Shown here one piece after another: positions 25,228 to 33,512 of a stretch of 64,000 nucleotides of DNA. The notes under the pieces are model-generated. The model made no database searches. It was given only the letters and a program-made list of their open reading frames with translations, and was not told the DNA's origin. Each line of letters begins with the position of its first letter. The stretch's first letter is position 1. A program made the translations under genes and the position numbers. Origin of the DNA: Rahnella ecdela (GTDB lineage: Bacteria > Pseudomonadota > Gammaproteobacteria > Enterobacterales > Enterobacteriaceae); NCBI RefSeq assembly GCF_019049625.1, contig NZ_JAFMOY010000112.1:1-64000 (forward strand). The letters are read 5' to 3'.

Positions 25228-25986
25228 TTACTTCACCGCCCCCGTCGCCGCCTGCTCAATCAATGCAGCCACTTCTTTAGGATGTGATTCGTATACCGAA
25301 TGGCTGGCGCCTGCGATTTCGACGGTGTGGCTATGCGCGCGTTTGGCGTACATGCGTTCTAAATCCGGGTTAATGATTTTGTCGGACTTCGCCACCATGT
25401 ACCAGCTCGGTTTCACTTTCCACGCCGGATCAGGGATGTTAGCGGTGAACACGCTGGCGGAGGTCAGCATTTGTGCCTGCGCTTCAAATTGCGCCTGTTT
25501 AAGGGGCAGGTCTGCGGCGAAATCTGCCGGGAAGTTGGCCGGATTAATGTAGAGGAAACCGTCCGGCGTTTTCACAAACGGATGTGCGGAGTTCGGGAAT
25601 TTCTTGCCGTTAATCGCTTCGGTTTCCCCGTTATCCAGCGCATGTGCCGCGATATACACCAGCCCCGCCACGTGCGGATCGTTCCCCGCTTCGGTAATAA
25701 TGGCACCGCCATAGCTGTGTCCGACCAGAATCGCCGGACCGTTTTGCCTGTCCAGAATACGTTTGGTGGCCGCAACGTCATCGGTAAACGACGTCAGGGG
25801 TTCCTGCACCAGCGTCACTTTATAGCCGTCGTGCGTCAGAATGTCGTACACCGGACGCCATCCTGAGCCGCCCACAAAGGCACCGTGCACCAGTACAATA
25901 TTTTTCACAGGTGCAGCAAGGGCTGCCTGAGAACCGAACGCCGCACTGGCGGCCAGCAACAATGTTGAAGCTAAACGTAAACGCAT
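25228..25986 (-). CDS. Exported alpha/beta hydrolase (EstC-like)
   Basis: Serine hydrolase of the alpha/beta fold, 252 residues from the start at 25986, which has AGAGGAAG upstream. The signal peptide (LRLASTLLLAASAAFGSQ, ending ALA) places it in the periplasm. VHGAFVGGSGWRPVYD gives the oxyanion region, GHSYGGA the nucleophile Ser (about residue 97), and GASHSVYESHP the likely catalytic His near the end. This subgroup includes plant-type methyl esterase and hydroxynitrile-lyase-like proteins. The substrate is unknown. Convergent with the coiled-coil gene. Confidence 0.85.
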   Translation of the reverse strand: MRLRLASTLLLAASAAFGSQAALAAPVKNIVLVHGAFVGGSGWRPVYDILTHDGYKVTLVQEPLTSFTDDVAATKRILDRQNGPAILVGHSYGGAIITEAGNDPHVAGLVYIAAHALDNGETEAINGKKFPNSAHPFVKTPDGFLYINPANFPADFAADLPLKQAQFEAQAQMLTSASVFTANIPDPAWKVKPSWYMVAKSDKIINPDLERMYAKRAHSHTVEIAGASHSVYESHPKEVAALIEQAATGAVK

Positions 25987-26407
25987 GGCACTTCCTCTTT
26001 TCATTTTAAAACGGAATGAACATCTGTCTGTGGGGCCACTGTGAGCCCGGCGCTCTGACAGAGAAGTGACGTGATGATGACAAAAACGTCATCTGAGCGG
26101 GGAGAGGCGGGTGTGGAAACGTTTTCCCTGGACGGGTTGTGGATATTTTAAACAGCAGAATGAACTTTGGATTTATATCTTTTGTAAAGACGCGGCTGTT
26201 TCATTACACGGAACAGATTGAGTGAAAAAACGTCAGAGAATATTCTCCTGTCTTAAAATAGTGGTCTATATTTATTCTGACTCTGGTTTATCTTGGCCGG
26301 TTTCGAAAGACGAAAGCTGAATTATCAAACCGTAAGCGGCGACGGATTAATTGACTCATGGAACATTTTTACTAATGGGACTAATCCTTTAATATCAAAT
26401 AATTACT
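25987..26407. other. Non-coding stretch upstream of a possible small RNA
   Basis: AT-rich, without credible coding frames or repeats. It carries the promoter of the leftward hydrolase gene. Confidence 0.4.
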
Positions 26408-26496
26408 TATAATGTAACCGTTGCCATTTACAGCCAGATAAAACCTCATTTTTTATCCGGCGAATTTTCAAATGAAAGCCGGATTTTATTTTTTTC
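26408..26496 (+). ncRNA. Candidate intergenic small RNA ending at an orphan terminator
   Basis: A classic rightward terminator (ATCCGGC at 26455-26461 with GCCGGAT at 26478-26484, then TTTATTTTTTT) lies in a 785-base gap with no rightward gene ending nearby. A perfect TATAAT at 26408-26413 precedes it. The transcript would be about 75 bases, from near 26420. The -35 is weak. The segment 26497-26771 is the pqqU leader. Confidence 0.4.
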
Positions 26497-26771
26497 GGGA
26501 ATAAATACGGGATCTGGTCAATTAAGCCACGAAGTTTACGCGGGGATTTAATTGAAAAGCCGGTTCTGATGCACACTGCGTGCGGTATTTTGTTAAAAAG
26601 TTATATTTGTAAAGTTGCGTATGTACTAACAGGAAGAAAAAATCTATAGTGAGCCCCCTTACGGCTCTCAATCAGATCGGTCGATTTATGTCTACTTCTA
26701 ATGTCTAAAATTGAGAGTTGTGTCGAATTTTTTGACCCAGCCTTTTAACACAAAACAAAAGAACTCATAAA

Positions 26772-28925
26772 GTGAACGCCAAAACCTCTGCTTTTATCAT
26801 CACGTTCTTGTCATTTTTGTACCCGGTTTCAGTCAGTTACGCGCAATCAGCGACCGACGCCTCTAAGAGCGATACGGACGATTCATCAGACTCTTCATCG
26901 CTGATGATCATTAAACGCGAAATCAGCGGCGGCCTGTCCGAACTCGATACCCCTGCGGCAGTCAGCGTGGTAGATGGCGACGATTTCAGAAACAGTAAAG
27001 CGCAGGTCAATCTTTCTGAAAGCCTCGGCAGCGTTCCGGGTTTACAGGTGCAAAACCGCCAGAACTACGCGCAGGATTTACAACTTTCTGTGCGCGGCTT
27101 CGGCAGCCGTTCGATGTACGGCGTGCGCGGTGTGCGTATTTACGTTGATGGGATCCCGGCCACCATGCCGGACGGGCAGGGGCAGACCTCCAATATTGAC
27201 CTGAACTCGGTGGAGCGCGTGGAAGTGCTGCGCGGACCGTTCTCGGCGCTGTACGGCAATGCTTCCGGCGGCGTGGTGAACGTGGATACCCAGACCGGTT
27301 CGCAGCCTGCAAAACTGGAAGCGGGCACCTATTTTGGCAGTTACGGCTCATTCCGTAACAGCGTAAAAGCCAGCGGCGCAACCGGCGACGGCACGCACGC
27401 GGGTGATGTGAATTACCTGATTTCAGGTTCACGTTTCACTACCGACGGCTACCGCGACCACAGCGGTACGCAGAAAAATCTCGGCAACGGCAAGCTGGGC
27501 GTGCGCATTGATGATGCCAGCACACTGACGCTGATGTTCAACAGTGTTTCCGTTGATGCCAACGATCCGGGCGGTCTGACCGAATCCGAATGGCATGACG
27601 ACCCGACGCAGGCAAAACGCGCCGATCAGTACAATGCGCGCAAATCGCTGGATCAGACTCAGGTCGGCCTGCGTTATCAGCGTCAGATGGGCGAAAACGA
27701 TGAGTTCAGCCTGATGACCTATCACGGTGAGCGCCACACCACGCAATACCAGACCATTCCGGCTGCCTCGCAGAAAAATCCGCTGAACGCGGGCGGGGTG
27801 ATTGTCCTGGAACGTAAGTATTCCGGCGTAGATACCCGCTGGAAACATGACGATCAGATAGGTTCTGTGCCGTTCTCCGTCACCGGCGGTCTGGATTATG
27901 AAACCATGACTGAGCGCCGCTTCGGTTACGAAAATTTCAATGATGAAGGCGAGCTTGGCGTGAAAGGCGACGAACGTCGCAATGAAAAGAACGTGATGTG
28001 GAATCTTGACCCGTATCTGCAAACCACGTGGAACCTGACATCCCGCTGGACGCTGGATGCCGGCGCGCGTTACAGCACCGTGAGCTTTGACTCGCAGGAT
28101 TACTACATTACCGGCAGCAACCCGGATGACAGCGGTTCGCGTCGCTATCACAAGCTGCTGCCGATGGCCTCACTCAACTTTGCGGTGACGCCAGCGCTGA
28201 ACACCTATATCTCAGCCGGTCGCGGCTTTGAAACACCGACGATTAATGAGCTTTCCTATCGCACCGACGGCAAGTCCGGACTGAATCTGGGGCTGGAACC
28301 TTCGACCAGCAACACGGTTGAACTGGGCAGCAAATGGCGCGTCGGCAATGGCTTAGTTACGGCGGCGGTTTTCCAGACTGATACCGATGACGAGTTAATT
28401 GTTGCAGAAAGTGTCGGCGGAAGATCGAGCTATACCAACGCCGGTAAAACACGCCGTCGCGGACTGGAATTGTCGTTAGATCAGCAGATTGAAGAAAACT
28501 GGCGCGTAAAAATGGCCTGGACATTACTCGATGCCACCTTCCGCAACGAGACCTGTGGCGCGGGAGATTGCACGCCAGCAGGCAACCGCCTGCCGGGTAT
28601 CGCACGCAACATGGGCTACGCTTCACTAGAGTGGGCACCGGTTGATGGCTGGCATGCAGGCGCAGATGTGCGCTACATGAGCGACATCGAAGTGAATGAC
28701 GAAAACAGCGAACAGGCACCGGCGTATACCGTCGCCAGCGTGAATGCGGGTTATCGCTTCAACTGGAATAAAGTGACGCTCGACCTGTTTACCCGCGTCG
28801 ATAACCTGTTCGACAGAAATTACGTCGGTTCGGTGATCGTCAATGAAGGCAACGGGCGCTATTTCGAACCGGCGCCTGGCAGAAACTACGGTGGCGGCGC
28901 TACGCTTTCTTATAGTTTCGAATAA
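26772..28925 (+). CDS. pqqU: TonB-dependent receptor PqqU (YncD), importer of PQQ
   Basis: Outer-membrane TonB-dependent receptor. E. coli YncD has been shown to import pyrroloquinoline quinone and was renamed PqqU. 717 residues from a GTG start: signal peptide (to about 24), TonB-box-like SLMIIKR, plug domain with SELDTPAAVSVVDG, NRQNYAQDLQLSVRGFGSRS and YVDGIPATMPDGQGQTSN, then a 22-stranded barrel ending in Phe-Glu. Long stretches match YncD nearly word for word, e.g. VDNLFDRNYVGSVIVNEGNG. It lies directly before gcd, whose product needs PQQ, and a structured leader separates them. Confidence 0.93.
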   Translation: MNAKTSAFIITFLSFLYPVSVSYAQSATDASKSDTDDSSDSSSLMIIKREISGGLSELDTPAAVSVVDGDDFRNSKAQVNLSESLGSVPGLQVQNRQNYAQDLQLSVRGFGSRSMYGVRGVRIYVDGIPATMPDGQGQTSNIDLNSVERVEVLRGPFSALYGNASGGVVNVDTQTGSQPAKLEAGTYFGSYGSFRNSVKASGATGDGTHAGDVNYLISGSRFTTDGYRDHSGTQKNLGNGKLGVRIDDASTLTLMFNSVSVDANDPGGLTESEWHDDPTQAKRADQYNARKSLDQTQVGLRYQRQMGENDEFSLMTYHGERHTTQYQTIPAASQKNPLNAGGVIVLERKYSGVDTRWKHDDQIGSVPFSVTGGLDYETMTERRFGYENFNDEGELGVKGDERRNEKNVMWNLDPYLQTTWNLTSRWTLDAGARYSTVSFDSQDYYITGSNPDDSGSRRYHKLLPMASLNFAVTPALNTYISAGRGFETPTINELSYRTDGKSGLNLGLEPSTSNTVELGSKWRVGNGLVTAAVFQTDTDDELIVAESVGGRSSYTNAGKTRRRGLELSLDQQIEENWRVKMAWTLLDATFRNETCGAGDCTPAGNRLPGIARNMGYASLEWAPVDGWHAGADVRYMSDIEVNDENSEQAPAYTVASVNAGYRFNWNKVTLDLFTRVDNLFDRNYVGSVIVNEGNGRYFEPAPGRNYGGGATLSYSFE

Positions 28926-28939
28926 CGTTTAGTCAGTAA

Positions 28940-29081
28940 GTTCTGCCCGTACGTTCAGTCAGCAGAACAACGAACCACGCGGTGCTGCCTGTTATCTGCA
29001 CTTTTTAAGCAGGGCAGCACCTGCAAGGAATGACACCCGGTGAGAACCGGATGTTCTTGAAGATTCGGGTCGCCCTGAATC
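28940..29081 (+). promoter_or_regulatory. Four consecutive stem-loops between pqqU and gcd
   Basis: Stems: GTTCTGC/GCAGAAC (28940-28968), a perfect 9-bp GGTGCTGCC/GGCAGCACC (28981-29021), CCGGT-GAGA-ACCGG closing a GNRA tetraloop (29037-29050), and GATTCGGG/CCCTGAATC (29062-29081). None has a T run. The array could be the end of pqqU plus a structured gcd leader, stabilising or regulating gcd mRNA. Confidence 0.45.
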
Positions 29082-29114
29082 GACGATTATAAAAAATCAG
29101 TAAGGTCATCAACT

Positions 29115-31514
29115 ATGGAAACGAAAGCCTCGTTATCACGCATCGTCGTCATAATTACCGCTTTGTTCGCCGCGTTAAGCGGGATTTATCTTCTTGTCGG
29201 CGGTATCTGGCTGGCAAAATTAGGTGGTTCTCTTTATTACATTATTGCCGGTGTCATTTCGCTGGTTACCGCGTGGTTGCTGTATCGCCGTCGCTCTTCT
29301 GCATTACTGCTGTACGCCATTTTCCTGTTCGGCACCACCGTGTGGGCTGTCTGGGAAGTGGGCACAGACTTCTGGGCACTGACGCCGCGTTTAGACGTCA
29401 CTTTCTTCCTGGGCCTGTGGATCCTGCTGCCGGTTGTTTATAACCAGATGCTGGCGAAAAATGCCTTCGCACGCGGTGCTCTGGCACTGTCTCTGGTGTT
29501 CACTGTGCTCGTGCTGGCGTACTCCGTCTTCAACGATCCGCAGGAAATCAACGGCACCATTAAAGCTGCTGATGCTGCACCTGCTGCGACCGATTCCGGC
29601 GTTCCCGCCAGTGACTGGCCGGCCTATGGCCGTACTCAGGGCGGTACCCGTTACTCGCCGCTGAACCAGATCAACGACAAAAACGTCAGCAAACTGGATG
29701 TGGCATGGACCTTCCGTACCGGTGACCTGAAGACCCCGAACGATCCGGGCGAAATCACCGACGAAGTGACGCCAATCAAAATCGGCGACATGCTTTACCT
29801 GTGTACGCCGCACCAGAAGCTGTTTGCTCTGGATGCCGCGACCGGTAAAGAAAAGTGGAAGTTCGATCCTGAGCTGAAACCAAACCCAACCTTCCAGCAC
29901 GTGACCTGTCGCGGTGTGTCTTATCACGAGACAACGCCTGCAGCACTTGGTGATGCGGCTAACGGCGCAGCGCCTGCTGTGTGTTCACGTCGTATCATTC
30001 TGCCAGTTAACGATGGTCGTCTGTTCGCACTGGATGCTGAAACCGGCGCACGTTGCCCGGCATTCGGTAACAACGGTGAGCTGAACCTGCAAGGCAACAT
30101 GCCTTACGCAACACCAGGTCACTACGAGCCAACTTCACCGCCAATCATCACGAAATCTGTGATCATCGTGGCCGGGGCGGTTACTGATAACTACTCTAAC
30201 CGTGAGCCTTCCGGCGTTATCCGTGGCTTCGATGTTGAAACCGGTAAACTGCTGTGGGCCTTCGATCCGGGTGCCGCTGATCCGAACAAAATGCCTGCGG
30301 ATGGTCAGCACTTCACACCGAACTCCCCGAACTCATGGGCACCTGCGTCTTATGACGACAAACTGGATCTGGTTTACCTGCCAATCGGCGTGGCAACACC
30401 GGATATCTGGGGTGGCAACCGTACTCCGGATATGGAACGTTACGCGAGCGGCCTGCTGGCGCTGAATGCGACCACCGGTAAGCTGGCGTGGTTCTACCAG
30501 ACTGTTCACCACGACTTGTGGGATATGGACGTTCCGGCGCAGCCGACTCTGGCTGATATCACTGACAAGAACGGCAACAAAGTGCCTGCGATTTATGTAC
30601 CGACCAAAACCGGTAACATCTTCGTGCTGGATCGCCGTGACGGTAAGCTGATTGTTGATGCACCTGAAAAACCTGTTCCGCAAGGCGCAGCGAAAGGCGA
30701 CCACGTTTCTCCGACTCAGCCGTTCTCCGAACTGACTTTCCGTCCGGAAGCGAAACTGACCGGTAAAGACATGTGGGGCGCGACGATCTACGACCAGCTG
30801 ATGTGTCGTGTTATCTTCCACAAACTGCGTTATGAAGGCACTTTCACACCGCCATCCGAGCAGGGCACTCTGGTGTTCCCGGGGAACCTCGGTATGTTCG
30901 AGTGGGGCGGTATTTCTGTAGATACTGACCGTCAGGTAGCTATCGCTAACCCGATTGCACTGCCATTCGTGTCAAAACTGATCCCACGCGGCCCTGGCAA
31001 TCCTATGGAGCCAGATGCGAACGATAAAGGCGGTTCCGGTACTGAGACGGGCATTCAGCCACAGTACGGCGTGCCATTTGGCGTAACGCTGAACCCGTTC
31101 CTGTCTCCGCTGGGCTTCCCTTGTAAACAGCCTTCATGGGGTTACATTTCCGGCGTTGACCTGAAAACCAACGATATCGTGTGGAAAAAACGTATCGGTA
31201 CCGTGCGCGACAGCTCACCATTACCGCTGCCGTTTAAAATGGGTATGCCAATGCTTGGCGCACCGATTTCTACCGCCGGTAACGTGTTCTTCATCGCAGC
31301 GACCGCAGATAACTACCTGCGCGCATTCGATATGAGCAACGGTGACAAACTGTGGGAAGCACGTCTGCCAGCGGGTGGCCAGGCGACGCCGATGACTTAC
31401 TCTGTGAACGGTAAACAATACGTTGTTATCGCAGCAGGTGGTCACGGTTCGTTCGGCACCAAACTGGGTGATTACATCATCGCTTACGCACTGCCAGACG
31501 CTGACGCTAAATAA
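29115..31514 (+). CDS. gcd: Membrane-bound PQQ-dependent glucose dehydrogenase Gcd
   Basis: Oxidises D-glucose (and other aldoses) to the lactone in the periplasm and passes electrons to ubiquinone. Gluconic acid made this way dissolves mineral phosphate. 799 residues, as E. coli Gcd (796). Residues 1-145 contain five membrane segments. The rest is an eight-bladed quinoprotein propeller with repeated W-motifs (ATGKEKWKFDPE, ETGKLLWAFDPG, ATTGKLAWFYQ, NGDKLWEARLP). The PQQ-contact region has VHHDLWDMDVPAQP and PTKTGNIFVLDRRDGK. Preceded by pqqU and ended by a strong terminator. No pqq synthesis genes are in the window. Confidence 0.96.
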   Translation: METKASLSRIVVIITALFAALSGIYLLVGGIWLAKLGGSLYYIIAGVISLVTAWLLYRRRSSALLLYAIFLFGTTVWAVWEVGTDFWALTPRLDVTFFLGLWILLPVVYNQMLAKNAFARGALALSLVFTVLVLAYSVFNDPQEINGTIKAADAAPAATDSGVPASDWPAYGRTQGGTRYSPLNQINDKNVSKLDVAWTFRTGDLKTPNDPGEITDEVTPIKIGDMLYLCTPHQKLFALDAATGKEKWKFDPELKPNPTFQHVTCRGVSYHETTPAALGDAANGAAPAVCSRRIILPVNDGRLFALDAETGARCPAFGNNGELNLQGNMPYATPGHYEPTSPPIITKSVIIVAGAVTDNYSNREPSGVIRGFDVETGKLLWAFDPGAADPNKMPADGQHFTPNSPNSWAPASYDDKLDLVYLPIGVATPDIWGGNRTPDMERYASGLLALNATTGKLAWFYQTVHHDLWDMDVPAQPTLADITDKNGNKVPAIYVPTKTGNIFVLDRRDGKLIVDAPEKPVPQGAAKGDHVSPTQPFSELTFRPEAKLTGKDMWGATIYDQLMCRVIFHKLRYEGTFTPPSEQGTLVFPGNLGMFEWGGISVDTDRQVAIANPIALPFVSKLIPRGPGNPMEPDANDKGGSGTETGIQPQYGVPFGVTLNPFLSPLGFPCKQPSWGYISGVDLKTNDIVWKKRIGTVRDSSPLPLPFKMGMPMLGAPISTAGNVFFIAATADNYLRAFDMSNGDKLWEARLPAGGQATPMTYSVNGKQYVVIAAGGHGSFGTKLGDYIIAYALPDADAK

Positions 31515-31536
31515 TTAGCCGAAACGTTTGAAACTG

Positions 31537-31562
31537 AAAGGCCGCGAAAGCGGCCTTTTTTA
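31537..31562. terminator. Strong terminator after gcd
   Basis: AAAGGCCGC-GAAA-GCGGCCTTTTTT. It also serves the convergent acetyltransferase gene. Confidence 0.93.
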
Positions 31563-31565
31563 TGG

Positions 31566-32024
31566 CTACAGCGCCCGCAGCCATCGTGCGGGATTCCCGG
31601 CGTACACGCCTTTTTCGGTGATGTCTTTCGTCACCACGCTGCCTGCACCAATCACTACACCATCGCAAATCGTGACGCCCAGAATGGTCGCGCCGCTGCC
31701 AATGGAAACACCGTTACCCACGTGGATCCTGGCCCATGAATCACGGTCTGTATTAGGTTTTCCCGCCTCAAACATATCGTTCGCAAACATCACGCCGTGG
31801 CCGATAAAGCAGTTTTCACCGACAGTGACATATTCACAAATAAAGGTATGCGACTGGACTTTTGTCCCCCGTGCGATGGTGGTATTAGCCTGAATTTCAA
31901 CAAAGGGGCCGATAAAAACGTCGTCCCCGAGCGTGCAATCATACACATTCGCGGGTTCGTATATCACGACATTCTGACCGGCATTAACATTGCGGATTTG
32001 TACGTTGCGGGAGGTTTGAGGCAT
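31566..32024 (-). CDS. Hexapeptide-repeat (left-handed beta-helix) acyltransferase
   Basis: 152-residue acyltransferase of the LbH family. Hexapeptide turns run through the whole chain (LGDDVFIGPFVEIQ, VTVGENCFIGHGVMF, GNGVSIGSGATILG, GVVIGAGSVVTKD, and GNPARWLRAL at the end). The organisation resembles sugar N-acetyltransferases such as WbbJ/WlbB/FdtC, which acetylate amino sugars of surface polysaccharides. No polysaccharide genes lie nearby, so the substrate is open. GGAG precedes the ATG. It is a lone gene sharing the gcd terminator. Confidence 0.85.
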   Translation of the reverse strand: MPQTSRNVQIRNVNAGQNVVIYEPANVYDCTLGDDVFIGPFVEIQANTTIARGTKVQSHTFICEYVTVGENCFIGHGVMFANDMFEAGKPNTDRDSWARIHVGNGVSIGSGATILGVTICDGVVIGAGSVVTKDITEKGVYAGNPARWLRAL

Positions 32025-32059
32025 TTTTTATCTCCTGGCATAAGCTTAGCTTGTTATTC

Positions 32060-32713
32060 TCAGTGCCCGCCTTTTGCACAACCCGTCACTTGCGGATAAT
32101 TGCGGCAAACCAGCATGAGTTTAACTTTCGGTTCAAAGCCTTTGTCCAGCATGCATTGCTGAACTTTTGCAGCTTTCAGGACGGTCGGAACGAAAGGAAC
32201 CGAGCCCAACGGTTTCGGGTATCCGCATTCATACATCACCTGTAATGCGAGCTTGTCATTCTCAGCTGCGTGCGAAAAATGCCGTGAGGCACCCGCTTTA
32301 CGCCAGCTGATGAGTTGGTATTCATTCCGGCCTGAATCCGGTTTGATCGGATGAAAACCCTCATCAGCGACAAAAGGCAGCGCTTCGAGCTGTCGCTGAC
32401 TGAGCGGGTGACCCTGTTGTTTCTCGATGCAGGCAGGGGTGTTTTTGTAGTAATCGCAAATGTGAAAACCCCCCTTATAGGTAAATCCTTTCCCCTCCAT
32501 GCACTGGTAATACAGCACCGATTCATTATCGGTAAAAGAAGGTTCCGGCCCCGGCAGCGGGACGCCGCATTGCCCCATCGCAACACGCGCATCATCTATG
32601 GTGCTATTGGGGCGCTGCCACTGCGTTAAATCAGGCGGAGGGGGGCATCCGGTGAGCAGAAAAACCGAACCAATCAGTGCAGATGAAGAAACCAGAGAAA
32701 AAGAGCGAGGCAT
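32060..32713 (-). CDS. Cysteine-rich lipoprotein of unknown function
   Basis: 217 residues with a type II signal peptide and lipobox LLTGC (lipid-carrying Cys23), followed by Pro-rich PPPPDL. The mature part has two similar halves with matched features: an AMGQCG or MYECGYP motif, YYQCMEGKGF or VQQCMLDKGFEP, and HICDYYKNTPAC or LVCRNYPQVTGC. This suggests an internal duplication of a small disulfide-bonded module. The residue after Cys is Pro, giving no clear inner-membrane retention signal, so the outer membrane is likely. I do not recognise a named family. Confidence 0.75.
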   Translation of the reverse strand: MPRSFSLVSSSALIGSVFLLTGCPPPPDLTQWQRPNSTIDDARVAMGQCGVPLPGPEPSFTDNESVLYYQCMEGKGFTYKGGFHICDYYKNTPACIEKQQGHPLSQRQLEALPFVADEGFHPIKPDSGRNEYQLISWRKAGASRHFSHAAENDKLALQVMYECGYPKPLGSVPFVPTVLKAAKVQQCMLDKGFEPKVKLMLVCRNYPQVTGCAKGGH

Positions 32714-32852
32714 AAAAATCCTTTATTTATAATGATGATATAAACGTCCTTAATTCCCGGCAGGCTCAGGGAGCGAAAAGGGAAAGCATAACTTTAGTCC
32801 AGTATCTGGTAACCGACGGATTTTTACATCGCGGGAGAGGAGGAATAACACG

Positions 32853-33227
32853 ATGAATGAGGTTCTGGAAGAGATAAAAGCGCTGGAATGCAGCCTTCAT
32901 GGTGTCAGACGTACAGATGAAAAGTGGCTGGAGAGAGTTTTACATCCGGACTTTAGGGAAATCACGCGCTCCGGACGGATGGTCGACCGGCAACAGACGG
33001 TGGCGTCGCTGACTGCTGAAGCACAAGAATTAAACCTCGAAGCGGACGATTTCCATCTACAGATGCTTAATGAAGATTGCGCGATCCTGATGTGTAAAAC
33101 CTTTACGCGCGCGGGAAATGAAAAGCAGCGTTATACGCTGCGTTCCTCATGCTGGAAGAAAGTTGTGGGAACCGGCTGGCAAATGATTTTCCATCAGGGC
33201 ACGCCAGCAGCTGAAACTGTGGCGTGA
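32853..33227 (+). CDS. NTF2-like (DUF4440) protein
   Basis: 124-residue protein of the SnoaL/NTF2-like cone fold: N-terminal helix EEIKALECSLHG, WLERVLHPDFREITRSGRMVDR (typical of DUF4440) and the strand block CAILMCKTFTRAG...SSCWKKV...WQMIFHQGTP. Members include small hydrolases, isomerases and ligand-binding proteins, so no reaction can be assigned. GGAGGAATAAC is a strong ribosome binding site. It is a single gene, convergent with the DUF1272 gene. Confidence 0.8.
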   Translation: MNEVLEEIKALECSLHGVRRTDEKWLERVLHPDFREITRSGRMVDRQQTVASLTAEAQELNLEADDFHLQMLNEDCAILMCKTFTRAGNEKQRYTLRSSCWKKVVGTGWQMIFHQGTPAAETVA

Positions 33228-33241
33228 CACTTTTCGCGGAA

Positions 33242-33481
33242 CTAGGAAGCACAACCTTCTGGCTTAAAGACCCGTGTGGTGGACGCTGGATTGTTTGCCA
33301 GTTTATTGGCCGGTCTGCGCGGTCGGGCAACCAGTTCTCCGCCGCAATTCGGGCATATCCCGCTGAGTTTATCTTCGGCGCAGGGCACGCAGAATGTGCA
33401 TTCAAACGAACAAATTCTGGCGTCACCAGCAGGGGGCAAATCAGTGTTGCAACACTCGCAGTTGGGTCTCAGTTCCAGCAT
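33242..33481 (-). CDS. DUF1272 zinc-ribbon-like small protein
   Basis: 79 residues from the start at 33481, with AAGGAT eight bases upstream. The protein opens MLELRPNCECCNTDLP and carries four Cys pairs (CECC, CSFECTFCVPCAED, CPNCGGEL), as in DUF1272 proteins, and a basic tail. It should bind one or two metal ions in the cytoplasm. It follows the MFS gene by 31 bases on the same strand and is probably co-transcribed. Function unknown. Confidence 0.82.
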   Translation of the reverse strand: MLELRPNCECCNTDLPPAGDARICSFECTFCVPCAEDKLSGICPNCGGELVARPRRPANKLANNPASTTRVFKPEGCAS

Positions 33482-33512
33482 AGAATTTATCCTTAATCCG
33501 TACAGGTAGGTT

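Noticed and set aside
28981-29021. Rho-independent terminator of pqqU
   Set aside because: The 9-bp stem is strong but no T run follows, and gcd is downstream in the same direction; kept as part of a structured leader.
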